Of a stretch of 27,892 nt of DNA, positions 1-8,091 are shown piece after piece. How positions within the stretch are numbered: position 1 is the stretch's first letter; every line of letters starts with the position of its first letter. A program made the position numbers and the translations under genes. This DNA is from Thermohalobaculum sp964475765 (GTDB lineage: Bacteria; Pseudomonadota; Alphaproteobacteria; Rhodobacterales; Rhodobacteraceae): contig CAYYZH010000033.1 in assembly GCA_964475765.1 (NCBI GenBank), positions 1 to 27,892 of the forward strand. Reading direction: 5' to 3'. The notes below the pieces were generated by a model. It saw only the letters and a list, made by a program, of their open reading frames with translations, did no database searches and was not told the DNA's origin.

Positions 1-10
1 GAGCAGACCG

Positions 11-1045
11 GTGGCGGTTTCCGCAGTGCTGTCCGAGGGGATCGAGCGCGCGGGGCTGCCGAGCCTTGCAGCGCTGGGGCTCGATGGCGCGGAGGTCACC
101 CGCCATGTCGTGCGCAACCGGTCCGGGGCGGCGGTCGAGATCGCTTATGTTTTTGAACAGAAGGCCAACGATCCGGACGCGGTCTGGCAGGAACTGCACG
201 ATTGTTTCGGGATGGTCCCGGCGGGTCGGAAGGGCGGGGTCGATTTTGCCGTGCATCTGAGTTGGAGCAGCGATCTTGGCAAGAGCGAACCGCCGTTCGA
301 CTTGAGCGACGACAGGGATCTGTCGTTCGTCTCGCGCTCACCGTCCTTTGCCCGCGTGGTCTTCAAGCCGGAGACCAATGTCCGGGCGCCGCGCTCGGTC
401 GAGCACAGCATCTCGGGGCGGATGTGCATGCAGGCTGACATTGATCTGCCGCACCCGGCTTCGGACGCTGTGCTCAAGGCACTGGTCTCCGGGCGGATCG
501 GAGAGGCACGCAAGACCATGGCCGAGGCCCTGAGCCTTGGCGTGATCTTTGCGCCCCCGGTCTATGACATGCCCGGCGGATCGGCAGTGGCTCAACGCTT
601 TGCAGTGGTGCCGACCCAGGGCACGGCTCTGGTTGATCATCCCGGCGCGGGTCCCGATGGCGGGAGAAATCTGCGCCATGGCACCGCGCTGATCCGTTGT
701 GGAGCCGCGGATTACGATGAAGAGGATCGCGAGTGGATCCCCGTCGAGGGTCGGGATGCGGACGGCAACGGGATCACCGGTTGGGTCACCTCGGACGATC
801 TCCGGGTGCTGCCGCGTCATCAGGCGGCGCAGGATGGCAAGGGCCGGGTCAATCCGGTTCTGGAGTGGCAGGGCTGGCGGCGTCACCGCGTGGTCGGCGG
901 CGAAACCCTTGCGGTCATGTCCGATTTTTATGGCTGCCCGATGCACGAGATCCGCACGCAGAACTCACATCATCTGATCAACCCCGACATTCTCTGGCCG
1001 GGGGACGTGGTTTATCTCTCCCCGCCTCCCGCAGCGGGAGAGTGA
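11..1045 (+). CDS. LysM and SH3-like domain protein, possibly 5'-incomplete
   Basis: The 344-residue product has no signal peptide or membrane segment at the visible start. The last ~50 residues (HRVVGGETLAVMSDFYGC... NPDILWPGDVVYL) match a LysM peptidoglycan-binding module: a VxxGETL start, an N-x-L/I-xxPGD-xxYL end. Before it, residues ~195-265 look like a bacterial SH3-type fold (paired turns, GWVTSDDLRVL end). The N-terminal ~190 residues are not recognised. The start used is a GTG at base 11, but the frame stays open to base 1, so the true start may lie outside the window. A cell-wall or peptidoglycan role next to the secretion locus is plausible, but a role in the T3SS is inference. Confidence 0.7.
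   Translation: MAVSAVLSEGIERAGLPSLAALGLDGAEVTRHVVRNRSGAAVEIAYVFEQKANDPDAVWQELHDCFGMVPAGRKGGVDFAVHLSWSSDLGKSEPPFDLSDDRDLSFVSRSPSFARVVFKPETNVRAPRSVEHSISGRMCMQADIDLPHPASDAVLKALVSGRIGEARKTMAEALSLGVIFAPPVYDMPGGSAVAQRFAVVPTQGTALVDHPGAGPDGGRNLRHGTALIRCGAADYDEEDREWIPVEGRDADGNGITGWVTSDDLRVLPRHQAAQDGKGRVNPVLEWQGWRRHRVVGGETLAVMSDFYGCPMHEIRTQNSHHLINPDILWPGDVVYLSPPPAAGE
1026..1040 (+). other. Hairpin at the 3' end of the LysM gene
   Basis: CTCCCGC-A-GCGGGAG is a perfect inverted repeat with 7-base arms, just before the stop codon at 1043-1045. It is followed 11 bases later by a second perfect inverted repeat (1052-1069). There is no T-tract, so an intrinsic terminator is possible but unproven. Confidence 0.35.
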
Positions 1046-1051
1046 CGCCCC

Positions 1052-1069
1052 GCGTCAATAAATTGACGC
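1052..1069 (+). promoter_or_regulatory. Perfect 8-base inverted repeat downstream of the LysM gene
   Basis: GCGTCAAT-AA-ATTGACGC has two perfect 8-base arms around a 2-base centre. It sits between the LysM gene and the TPR lipoprotein gene, where either a terminator hairpin or an operator for the downstream gene would be expected. The very short centre favours a protein-binding site over an RNA hairpin. Function is unknown. Confidence 0.45.
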
Positions 1070-1086
1070 GCGCCACGCAGACAAAA

Positions 1087-1100
1087 TTGTTCTATAACAA
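1087..1100 (+). promoter_or_regulatory. Crp/Fnr-family-like palindrome TTGTT-N4-AACAA
   Basis: TTGTT-CTAT-AACAA is a perfect dyad with the TTG-N8-CAA skeleton shared by Crp/Fnr-family sites (FNR, FixK, NnrR/DNR). It lies upstream of the TPR lipoprotein gene and overlaps a possible -10 hexamer TATAAC at 1093-1098. No well-spaced -35 was found. It resembles, but is weaker than, the perfect FNR box at 8484-8497. Confidence 0.3.
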
Positions 1101-1274
1101 AGTCAATGCCAGCCAGGGGCGCGCATGGGGCGTGTGCTTTTGCTGGGTCGGGGGGACTTCCCAGCCTGCCATGCGATGGCCGCCGAATGCCGCGTTGCCG
1201 TGCGGAGTTCGACGCCCTTGCACAGGGCGAGGATGCCCCCGGGATTTGATGTGAGACCGGGTAGGACTGTGACG

Positions 1275-2147
1275 ATGACCGCCATGACCAAGCTGCCGCG
1301 CAGGATTTTGCCGACAGGTGTGATCCTCTTGATGCTCGCCGCCTGCGAGCCGGGCAGTGGCGCGCCGGATCTGCTCACCACGAATACCGGCACGGCTCCC
1401 GGGGTCAGCCTAGGTGATCGACTGGCAGCGTCCGATGATCTCGCGACAGCCGCTGCGATTTATGCGCAGGAAGCGCAAAGCGCAGTGAACCCGCGGGCCC
1501 GGGCCGATGCTTACGAGAAGCTCGGGGATGTTCTGCTCCGTGCGGACCAACCACGCCGTGCCATTGGCGCCTTTCGCGAGTCGTTGACTGCTCAGGCCGG
1601 GCGGGCGACGGCGACCGAAGGACTGGGCGTTGCCTATATTCGGGCCGGAGAGCCGAGCGAGGCGATCCCGCATCTTGAGCGCGCGGCGGCCAGCGGCGTT
1701 GCCAGTGCGCATTCCGCGCTTGGCGTGGCGTACGATCTGCTTGGCCGGTCCGATCAGGCACAAGCTGCCTATGACACCGGCCTCGCGCGCAAGCCTGGGG
1801 ATCTCGATCTTCTGACCAACAAGGCGATTTCGCTGGCGCTGCTCGGGCGCCATGACGAGGCCTATGCCACCATGCGTCCGGCGGCGGATTCGGTGTTTGC
1901 CACCCCGCGCCATCGGCGCAATCTGGTGATGATCGTTGCAATGTCGGGCGAGACTGCACGGGCGCGCCGCGAAGGCGAGATCATGCGTCTGCCACCGGCC
2001 GAGGTCGCGGAGACGGTGTCCCTCGGTCAGCGGGCCGGCAAAGCCGAACCGGCGGAGCTGTTTTATCTGCTGACAGCCGGACGGTCGCTGGCGCCCATCG
2101 GAGCGTTACCAGCGCCAAAAACCGGTCTGATCGCCCCGCAGGGCTGA
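1275..2147 (+). CDS. TadD-like TPR-repeat lipoprotein
   Basis: A 290-residue secreted lipoprotein. The start ATG at 1275 gives a basic N-terminus (TKLPRR), a hydrophobic stretch and the lipobox LAAC with Cys24. The open frame extends upstream to 1125, but that extension is non-signal-like and the region is intergenic. The mature part consists of TPR helix pairs, for example RADAYEKLGDVLLRADQPRRAIGAFRE-type, TEGLGVAYIRAGEPSEAIPHLERA and LGVAYDLLGRSDQAQAAYDTGL. This is the architecture of TadD, the outer-membrane-associated TPR lipoprotein of Tad pili. It ends 19 bases from the convergent minus-strand operon that carries a CpaD-like lipoprotein and a CpaC-like secretin, so it is probably an assembly or pilotin factor for that secretin. 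Rhizobial T3SS loci also carry a TPR protein near the secretin. Confidence 0.82.
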   Translation: MTAMTKLPRRILPTGVILLMLAACEPGSGAPDLLTTNTGTAPGVSLGDRLAASDDLATAAAIYAQEAQSAVNPRARADAYEKLGDVLLRADQPRRAIGAFRESLTAQAGRATATEGLGVAYIRAGEPSEAIPHLERAAASGVASAHSALGVAYDLLGRSDQAQAAYDTGLARKPGDLDLLTNKAISLALLGRHDEAYATMRPAADSVFATPRHRRNLVMIVAMSGETARARREGEIMRLPPAEVAETVSLGQRAGKAEPAELFYLLTAGRSLAPIGALPAPKTGLIAPQG

Positions 2148-2166
2148 TCAGTCCCGAACGATCTGA

Positions 2167-2622
2167 TTACTCTGTGCCGAGCTCCGCTGCTGCACCTGCA
2201 GCGCCGCCATCCCTGTCCGCAGGCGTGTCGATGATGGCTCCGCCACTGCCGCTTGGACTGCCGGTGCCGAGATAGGCGTTTGCCGAGTTGGCCAGAGGTT
2301 GGCTGAGCGGCAGACCGGGACGACGCGGCTGCACGCGGTCGTTCGGATTTGCCAGATGCCGGTCCATGGCCAGTCCCAACGCACAGCCGGGTGACGTCCG
2401 CGGTGAGTACGCCGCGACCGACGGCTCGACGGGCTCGAGGCAGGCGCGCGGCAGCACAACGGGACCCAGCGGGCCGTCGATGGTGACATGGTTGGGTTGC
2501 AGCGCCGCGACCACGGTGCTTTCACGTTCGGTGGATTGCTCCGGCAAAAGCGGCGTGACGCATCCGGCAGTCAGTGCCAACAGAGCTGCGCATCCCAGCG
2601 GGTGTTTCCAATCCCTCGTCAT
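2167..2622 (-). CDS. CpaD-like outer membrane lipoprotein
   Basis: A 151-residue lipoprotein. The ATG at 2622 is preceded by a strong AGGAGG ribosome site and gives a short basic N-terminus and the lipobox LTAGC (Cys21). The open frame reaches back to 2727 inside the secretin gene, but that extension lacks signal features. The middle holds SPGCALGLAMDRHLANPNDRVQPR, which resembles the CpaD/RcpB core of Tad pilus loci (Gly-Cys, then Asn/Met, then dP-x-D-x-v-x-x-R). CpaD is an outer-membrane partner of the CpaC secretin, and here the gene follows a CpaC-like secretin gene directly, so it is probably that secretin's pilotin or partner. The C-terminal ~50 residues are Gly/Ala/Ser-rich and probably disordered. 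Last gene of the minus-strand T3SS operon. Confidence 0.72.
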   Translation of the reverse strand: MTRDWKHPLGCAALLALTAGCVTPLLPEQSTERESTVVAALQPNHVTIDGPLGPVVLPRACLEPVEPSVAAYSPRTSPGCALGLAMDRHLANPNDRVQPRRPGLPLSQPLANSANAYLGTGSPSGSGGAIIDTPADRDGGAAGAAAELGTE

Positions 2623-2647
2623 CGTCGTGCCTCCTTCTGTAGGCGTA

Positions 2648-3955
2648 TCAGCGCAGCATAAACCCGGCCAGTTGCCGACGGTCCCGGGCGCGAGCTTGCC
2701 TGCGTTCGGCGGGCGTGTCACCCACAAGATAGGGCGTGATGAGGATGATCAGTTCGGTCTCGTTCCGCGCAAAGCGGCGCGAGCGGAAGAGCGCGCCCAG
2801 CACCGGGACATCCTGCACGCCGGGCAGGCCGGAGAGATCATCGGTGATCTCGCGCTGGAAGAGGCCCGCAATGGCAAAGGTCTGGCCGCTGCCAAGTTCA
2901 ACGGAGGTCGAGGCCCGGCGCACGGTCAGGCCGGGGATGACAAAGCCGTTGATCTCCACCGAGTTGGCCGCCGAGAGGGTCGAGACCTCGGGCTCGACAT
3001 CAAGGGCAATCCGCCCACCGGGCAGCAGCGTCGGGGTGAAACCGAGCGAGACACCGAATTCGCGAAACTCGGTGGTGAAGGTGTCCGTTCCGTCCTGCGG
3101 CACCAAGATGGGGAACTCGCCGCCCGCGAGGAACTGTGCGGGCCGTCCGCTGACCGTTGTGAGCGTCGGCTCGGCCAGGATTTGCACCGCGCCGGTTCGG
3201 GCCAAGGCATCGACCAGCGCATCGGCGTTCACATTCGCGCCTTCAAAGCCGAGACCTGCCACACCGAAATTGTCGCCAACGGCGTTGAACCCGCCCGCGA
3301 CCTGCGGCGCACCCGCCGCGGCGGTGCCGGTTGCCAGCCCGAAGGCAAAGGCGCCGACATCTGCCAGCGCCGAGAAGTTGATCCCCAGCGAGCTGACATC
3401 ATTGCGCGAGACCTCAGCAAACCGGACGCGCAGATTGACCTGGTTCGCACCACGATAGAGCGAGCGGTTGAGCGCGGCGGGGGCAGGGTCGGTCAGTGAA
3501 TTGGTCAGCGCCGCTGCATCCAGCGCGCCGGAGACATCGTTGACCGCGCCGCGCACGATCGGCACGTCTTCGGCAAACTCGACGCTCAGGCCGGCGTTCC
3601 CGGTGAGAGGCTGATTAAGCCGCTGCCGGGCGGCGGCATCCTCGCGCACGGTGACGCGGTAGGCGGCGATCAGGTTTTCTTCTGCATCGACGGCAAAGAC
3701 ATCCGTGACGCCGGGCGACGTGCCGGTGAAGTAGGCAAGACTGGGCGACACCGGCTGGACGTCCAAGACACCGGGGTCGGCGACAAAGAAATTCGCCGCC
3801 GGAATACCAAAGCGGATCAGCTGCCCGGCACCTGCCTTGATCTCGAGCGCGGCTTGCGGCTGGTTTACCAGACGCGCTTGCGCTTTGGCGTCCTGCGGCT
3901 GGGGAGTTGTCAGGGCGAGGGCCGCGAGAAGCGGCAGCACAAGAAAACGCGTCAT
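2648..3955 (-). CDS. sctC2: T3SS secretin, C-terminal half (RhcC2/CpaC-like)
   Basis: A 435-residue outer membrane secretin. A signal peptide (MTRFLVLPLLAALALTT..., cut near residue 27) is followed by a CpaC-type N-terminal 'pilus and secretin anchor' region (IKAGAGQLIRFGIPAANFFVADPGVLDVQPVSP), then a BON/N-like region and the conserved beta-barrel domain (AEPTLTTVSGRPAQFLAGGEFPI; VPVLGALFRSRRFARNETELIILITPYLV). The barrel end is diagnostic for the family. It lacks the classical SctC N0/N1 domains; those are on a separate gene at 8708-9403, as in rhizobial RhcC1/RhcC2. The closest architecture is that of Tad-pilus CpaC/RcpA. Its start overlaps the stop of sctV by four bases (ATGA). Together with the CpaD-like and TadD-like lipoproteins it forms the presumed outer membrane exit. 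Confidence 0.88.
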   Translation of the reverse strand: MTRFLVLPLLAALALTTPQPQDAKAQARLVNQPQAALEIKAGAGQLIRFGIPAANFFVADPGVLDVQPVSPSLAYFTGTSPGVTDVFAVDAEENLIAAYRVTVREDAAARQRLNQPLTGNAGLSVEFAEDVPIVRGAVNDVSGALDAAALTNSLTDPAPAALNRSLYRGANQVNLRVRFAEVSRNDVSSLGINFSALADVGAFAFGLATGTAAAGAPQVAGGFNAVGDNFGVAGLGFEGANVNADALVDALARTGAVQILAEPTLTTVSGRPAQFLAGGEFPILVPQDGTDTFTTEFREFGVSLGFTPTLLPGGRIALDVEPEVSTLSAANSVEINGFVIPGLTVRRASTSVELGSGQTFAIAGLFQREITDDLSGLPGVQDVPVLGALFRSRRFARNETELIILITPYLVGDTPAERRQARARDRRQLAGFMLR

Positions 3956-5997
3956 AAGGCGATGGTCCCCAGAGGTTGCACATCGAAACCCTTGGCGAGT
4001 TCCTGATGCGACAGGATCGGCAGGTCTATTCCATTGTTCTGCAAAAACCCGCGCAGGAAGCGGCGCGCGTCCATCGAGGTCAGCATCACCGGCGTGCCCT
4101 GATGCTCGCCAAGATCCCCGGTCTTCTCGCGGATGACATTGAGGAGCTTGCGGCTCTTGTCAGCACCCAGCGAGAGGAACGAGCCAACGGAGGTGTGGCG
4201 CACCGAATCGCGAATCAGTCCCTCGGTTTCGGGCTCGAGCACATAAGCCGGGATCGTCCGGTTGTTCACCGCATAGCGATTGCAGATCTGCCGCCCCAGC
4301 GCGCTGCGCACGTATTCGGCCAGCAGAACGGGGTCCTTTTCCTTCTGGCCCCATTCCACCAGCGCTTCCAGCACAATGCGTAGGTTGCGGATCGAAACTT
4401 TCTCCTCGACCAGGCGACGCAGCACGTCCGCAAGCTTCGGCAGGGGAACGTGCTTTTGAACTTCTTTCACCAACTCACCGTAGACGCTTTCCATGCCGCT
4501 GAGAAGCGCGCGGGTTTCCTGAATGCCCAGGAACTGCCCGGCCTGGTCGGGCAGACGGTGCGAGACAAAGCGGGCCATCGCCTCTTCGATGGACTGCACC
4601 GGCATCAGCGCGGCCTCGAGTTTCGGGCGGGCCTCGACGGGGGAAAGCACCATCGGGGCTTCACCCCAAAGCGGTTTGGATTCCTCGCCCTGCACCCCGA
4701 TCAGCTTGGTGTGATCGAGCGTGTCGAGAACGACCAGACGGTCGGGCGGCATCTCACCTGTCGCGATGGGCACCCCGTCGATGACAAGCTGGAAGCTGTC
4801 CTTGTCGAGCGGCCCGACCGCCAGATCAAAGAGCGGGAAGGCGACGCCAAGATCGGAGTAGAGAAGCTGGCGTTCCGCCCGCGCTGCTGCGTGGAAGTCT
4901 GCGGCGTTGATCTCGGCGGCGATCTCGGGCGCGATGCGCAGCACGATGGGCGAGCCTTCGGTGTCGTCCTGATCCTCCTGCGCGTTGCGCCCCTGACCGA
5001 GATCTCCGGCCTCCGCTTCATTGTCTTTCTGCAAGACATGACCGAGCAAGAAGAGCGCCCCGCCGAGGATCAGGAAGATCAGCCATGGAAAGCCGGGGAT
5101 GAGTGCAAAACACGCAAGGACCACACCGGCGACCTGGAGCGAGCGCGTGTTATTGCCGAGTTGCGAGGCGATCCCCGAGCCGAGATCCGCGGTGTCGTCG
5201 CTGGCGACGCGCGTGACCACGGTGCCCGAGCTGATGGCGACGAGAAGCGCCGGGATCTGCGCGACCAGCCCGTCGCCGATGGTCAGGATGGAGTAGAGCG
5301 CCAGTGCCTCGCCGAGGCTCATGCCGTTCTGCGTGACGCCCACGGCCAGCCCGCCGATGATGTTGACGGCGATGATGATCAGGCCCGCGATGGCGTCGCC
5401 CTTGACGAACTTCATGGCGCCGTCCATCGCGCCGTAGAACTCGCTCTCGGTTTGCAGGACGTTGCGGCGGCGTCGGGCTTCGGACATCTCGATCTCGCCG
5501 GATCGGACATCCGAATCAATCGCCATCTGCTTGCCGGGCAGGGCGTCGAGAGAGAACCGTGCGGCGACTTCTGCTACACGTTCCGAGCCCTTGGTGATCA
5601 CCACGAACTGCACGGCGGTGATGATCAGGAAGATCACGATGCCGACGATCAGGTTGCCGCTGACAACGAAAAGCCCAAAGGTTTCAACGATCTGACCTGC
5701 ATCGGCCTGGGTGAGAATCAGCCGTGTGGTCGAGATCGACAGGGCGAGCCGCAGGATGGTCGTCAACAGAATCACTGCGGGGAAGGTCGAGAACTCGACC
5801 GCGTCCTTAAGGTAGACGCTGACGATCAGCACGAGCACGACGATGGAGAGGTTGACCGCGATCAGCGTGTCGACCAGCCAGGTCGGCATCGGCAGAATGA
5901 TCATGAAGACGGTCAACGCGAGCAGCATGACCAGCAACAGATCCTGCCGTCCGACCGCTGCGCGGGCGATACGCATCAGGGGCATGCCGCCTTTCAT
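3952..5997 (-). CDS. sctV: T3SS export gate protein SctV (FlhA/LcrD/HrcV family)
   Basis: A 681-residue inner membrane export apparatus protein. The N-terminal half has paired hydrophobic helices starting near residue 18 and the FHIPEP signature region: IAVNLSIVVLVLIVSVY, FPAVILLTTILRLALSISTTRLIL, and the block ending in RFSLDALPGKQMAIDSDV with its conserved Gly-Lys-Gln-Met-Ala-Ile-Asp. After ~330 an acidic, charged linker (NEAEAGDLGQGRNAQEDQDD) leads to the cytosolic domain that forms the nonameric chaperone/substrate-docking ring. Length is normal for SctV. It overlaps sctY upstream and sctC2 downstream by four bases each (ATGA), so translation is tightly coupled. The order SctX-SctY-SctV matches the Yersinia Ysc virA operon. 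Confidence 0.97.
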   Translation of the reverse strand: MKGGMPLMRIARAAVGRQDLLLVMLLALTVFMIILPMPTWLVDTLIAVNLSIVVLVLIVSVYLKDAVEFSTFPAVILLTTILRLALSISTTRLILTQADAGQIVETFGLFVVSGNLIVGIVIFLIITAVQFVVITKGSERVAEVAARFSLDALPGKQMAIDSDVRSGEIEMSEARRRRNVLQTESEFYGAMDGAMKFVKGDAIAGLIIIAVNIIGGLAVGVTQNGMSLGEALALYSILTIGDGLVAQIPALLVAISSGTVVTRVASDDTADLGSGIASQLGNNTRSLQVAGVVLACFALIPGFPWLIFLILGGALFLLGHVLQKDNEAEAGDLGQGRNAQEDQDDTEGSPIVLRIAPEIAAEINAADFHAAARAERQLLYSDLGVAFPLFDLAVGPLDKDSFQLVIDGVPIATGEMPPDRLVVLDTLDHTKLIGVQGEESKPLWGEAPMVLSPVEARPKLEAALMPVQSIEEAMARFVSHRLPDQAGQFLGIQETRALLSGMESVYGELVKEVQKHVPLPKLADVLRRLVEEKVSIRNLRIVLEALVEWGQKEKDPVLLAEYVRSALGRQICNRYAVNNRTIPAYVLEPETEGLIRDSVRHTSVGSFLSLGADKSRKLLNVIREKTGDLGEHQGTPVMLTSMDARRFLRGFLQNNGIDLPILSHQELAKGFDVQPLGTIAL

Positions 5998-6434
5998 GCC
6001 GCGCGGCCCGGGCTGTCATAGGGCGTTGCGCCGAACGCGATCGGCTCCGCGCGATCATCGGCCAGCGCCAGGGCCTCGCGCATGACGGCCTGACCGGCTT
6101 CCATGCCGTTCAGCTTCATGACCGTCCGGGCGCGCAGGATCAGGAGAGAGCGGCAGGCGCCGAAGTCCCGCTCGGCGCGTTCGAGGGCCGCGATCGCTTG
6201 TTCGTGCTGACCGACCTGAAGAAACGCCAGCGCCGTCGCCAGCAGCAGCGGCTTGGTCGCGCGCGTCAGGTGCAGCGCTGTCAGGAGCAGGGTGAGCGCC
6301 CGGGCCGGTTCGCCATGGCGCAGATAGAACGTCGCGATGCCGTGCAGGTTGTCGCGCGCCGAGGCACGCCAGGCGTCGTCCTTTGGCGGGGCTGCAAACG
6401 GGCTGAGCTGCGTCTCGTTATCCAGCAAAGCCAC
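5994..6434 (-). CDS. sctY: SctY-like TPR chaperone (YscY family)
   Basis: A small all-helical TPR protein (about 146 residues). Repeats include NLHGIATFYLRHGEPARALTLLLTAL, LLLATALAFLQVGQHEQAIAALERAE and RSLLILRARTVMKLNGMEAGQAVMREAL. The start is uncertain: the open frame reaches 6530, but sctX ends at 6418. A GTG at 6434 (17-base overlap) or a TTG at 6428, both behind AAAGGA, are the best choices. Assignment rests on size, TPR content and the position between sctX-like and sctV genes, exactly where yscY sits in Ysc systems. There SctY binds SctX and SctV and is needed for export of early substrates. Other TPR class II chaperones remain possible. Confidence 0.75.
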   Translation of the reverse strand: MALLDNETQLSPFAAPPKDDAWRASARDNLHGIATFYLRHGEPARALTLLLTALHLTRATKPLLLATALAFLQVGQHEQAIAALERAERDFGACRSLLILRARTVMKLNGMEAGQAVMREALALADDRAEPIAFGATPYDSPGRAA

Positions 6435-6801
6435 CAGTCCTTTCCAGCGCTGTGGCCACGCGGCCAAGCTCGTCGTCGAGCACAAGGCGCGCGGTCTGGG
6501 CAAGCCGTTCCGGCACGGGGCCGTCCTCAAGCTCGAGGATTGCGCGCACGCCGGTCAGCGCGGCGTCAAGCTCGCCAAGGGACGGCAGGGCGGGGCCCGC
6601 CATGCTGGAGTTCACCAGCGCCGCAAGACCCGTTGGCGCGCGCGGATCGGGCAGGGTGGTGTCCGCCGGATCGTCCTGACGCAGGTCGATGTCCATGAAC
6701 CGACCGGCAACATCCATTTGCCTGCCGATCCCAGCGGCCGTGGGCGAGGGAGGTGCGCCGACCTGATCGAGCAGCTTCGGGCGGACGGGTTTCATCACCA
6801 T
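6418..6801 (-). CDS. sctX: SctX-like T3SS protein (YscX family)
   Basis: A 127-residue protein (start MVMKPVRP at 6801, with an alternative in-frame ATG at 6795). The first ~60 residues are Pro/Asp-rich and probably disordered (a secretion-signal-like N-terminus). The C-terminal half is helical (LPSLGELDAALTGVRAILELEDG, then RLAQTARLVLDDELGRVATALERT). Size, the two-part layout and placement directly upstream of a sctY-like gene and sctV match YscX, an exported small component of Ysc-family systems. No enzymatic motif is seen. The call depends largely on gene order; sequence similarity alone is modest. Confidence 0.68.
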   Translation of the reverse strand: MVMKPVRPKLLDQVGAPPSPTAAGIGRQMDVAGRFMDIDLRQDDPADTTLPDPRAPTGLAALVNSSMAGPALPSLGELDAALTGVRAILELEDGPVPERLAQTARLVLDDELGRVATALERTGGFAG

Positions 6802-6806
6802 GGCGG

Positions 6807-7823
6807 TCAGAACCCGATGGCGATCTGGCGTTCGCCACGTTTCAGGACAAGTTCGGCAGCGGAGATGCTGAGGATCTCCCAGCCGTCGCTGGTTTTTTGC
6901 CCGACCTTTTTGCGCAGGCCTTCCGAATCGATGATGTGCGGATTGTCACCAAGCCAGAGGCCCAGTGGTTTCTGCGGCGGCTCGAAGAGTTTGTCCGCCA
7001 CGGTGATCTCGGCACTGATCGGTACTTTGCTGCCGAAGCGGGCATCGTACCACCGGCTGATCGGTCGCCATTTCAGCATCTCGTCGGGGGTGATCTTGCC
7101 GCGCACCGCGATGACCCCGCCGAGCCCCTCGATTCGGAGCCCTTGAAGATCCACGCTCTCCAGCTTGGCCCGCAAGGCATCGATCGCGGCATCAGGGCCG
7201 GTCGGTTGTGCAGGTTTGTCGAGCACCACAGGGGTAGCCGGCTGCGTGGTTGTCACCGCAAGGGCAACGCGATCCGGCGCGATCAACGTCTGATCGCCAT
7301 CGGTCGCCAGCGAGGACAGCGACTGGTTGCTGAGCACGAGGAGCGCCAGCACGGAGGCAAGGCCAACCCCGCCCCACTGGGTCCAGCTTCTGCGTCGCCG
7401 GGTGGCGCCTGCAGGCGTTGCGGCGGCATCGGTCTCGACCGCTTCGACGCCGATCTCGATCTGCCAGCCGCTTTCCGTCACAAGCGCGAACCGAGCGGGG
7501 AGCGATAGCGATCCGCGCTCTCCCGTCGTCAGTGTCCGCGCATCCATGCCAGTTCCGAGCGCGACGATCCCGTCGCCTGCTGCGAGCCCGATGGAAGATG
7601 GCGTGCAGGTCATGGTGACATGGCTCTCGCCGAGACCCGCGTCCATGAGAATGATGTCAGCGTCTTCGCCAGAGCCGATCACGGCGTCTCCCGCTGCGCT
7701 GAGCGCAAGGGCAGAGCCTGCGTGATGGCCGCCAAGAACGGTGAGGCGCAACTCGCCCGCCGACCAACGCGGCGTCTGCGCGGTGGGGCCTGGTTCCGGA
7801 GCAGAAGAGGTTTCGTTCAACAC
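6807..7823 (-). CDS. sctD: T3SS inner membrane ring protein SctD (FHA-BON)
   Basis: A 338-residue bitopic inner membrane protein. The cytoplasmic residues ~24-125 look like an FHA domain (AVIGSGEDADIILMDAGLGESHVTMTC, the G-S/H-x-x-V spacing of FHA folds), which docks the sorting platform. A basic patch RRRRS is followed by one transmembrane helix at ~151-170 and a periplasmic region with a BON/ring-building motif near 213-270 (LESVDLQGLRIEGLGGVIAVRGKI). This is the outer inner-membrane ring subunit that pairs with SctJ. Length is somewhat short of YscD (~420), suggesting fewer periplasmic ring modules. The start is a GTG at 7823 with GGGGGAG 7 bases upstream; the next codon is TTG, an alternative. 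Confidence 0.9.
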   Translation of the reverse strand: MLNETSSAPEPGPTAQTPRWSAGELRLTVLGGHHAGSALALSAAGDAVIGSGEDADIILMDAGLGESHVTMTCTPSSIGLAAGDGIVALGTGMDARTLTTGERGSLSLPARFALVTESGWQIEIGVEAVETDAAATPAGATRRRRSWTQWGGVGLASVLALLVLSNQSLSSLATDGDQTLIAPDRVALAVTTTQPATPVVLDKPAQPTGPDAAIDALRAKLESVDLQGLRIEGLGGVIAVRGKITPDEMLKWRPISRWYDARFGSKVPISAEITVADKLFEPPQKPLGLWLGDNPHIIDSEGLRKKVGQKTSDGWEILSISAAELVLKRGERQIAIGF

Positions 7824-7909
7824 TGTCTTGCTCCCCCCGGGGCGATTACGCGGTCGTCAGAAAAAGGTGCAAGCCGCCACCCGTGGGCAGCGGCTTGTCT
7901 GGTCACAAA

Positions 7910-8080
7910 TCAGCCTTGGATCTTCTCGAAGGCCTTCTTGATCGCGTTGGCTTCTGCGATCTCGACGCTGATTTCAGCGTTCTTGATGGCGATGGCCATC
8001 TGACGGTCAGCTGCTGCGTCGAGAGCTGCGTCGAAGTTTGCGGTTGCGGCACCACCGGGTGCTCCTGCGCCGTCTGCCAT
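7910..8080 (-). CDS. Small helical needle/filament-like T3SS protein
   Basis: A 56-residue protein from ATG 8080, with AAAGGA six bases upstream. It has a Gly/Ala-rich N-terminus (MADGAGAPGGAATANFDAAL) and a single long amphipathic helix ending in ANAIKKAFEKIQG. The size, lack of Cys, flexible start and helical C-terminus resemble exported filament subunits of T3SS. The position between an SctE-like co-chaperone gene and sctD matches yscF in the ysc order D-E-F. Canonical SctF motifs are not clear, so this is a candidate needle or needle-associated protein, competing with the product at 10574-10792. Confidence 0.6.
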   Translation of the reverse strand: MADGAGAPGGAATANFDAALDAAADRQMAIAIKNAEISVEIAEANAIKKAFEKIQG

Positions 8081-8091
8081 GATCTGTCCTT

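Noticed and set aside
2288..3499. A 403-residue plus-strand open frame
   Set aside because: It is antisense to the secretin and lipoprotein genes, which have clear signal peptides, motifs and ribosome sites; the translation has no recognisable fold.
4450..6021. A 523-residue plus-strand open frame
   Set aside because: It lies antisense to sctV, has a low-complexity Asp/His/Gln-rich translation with no motifs, and is a by-product of GC-rich codon use.
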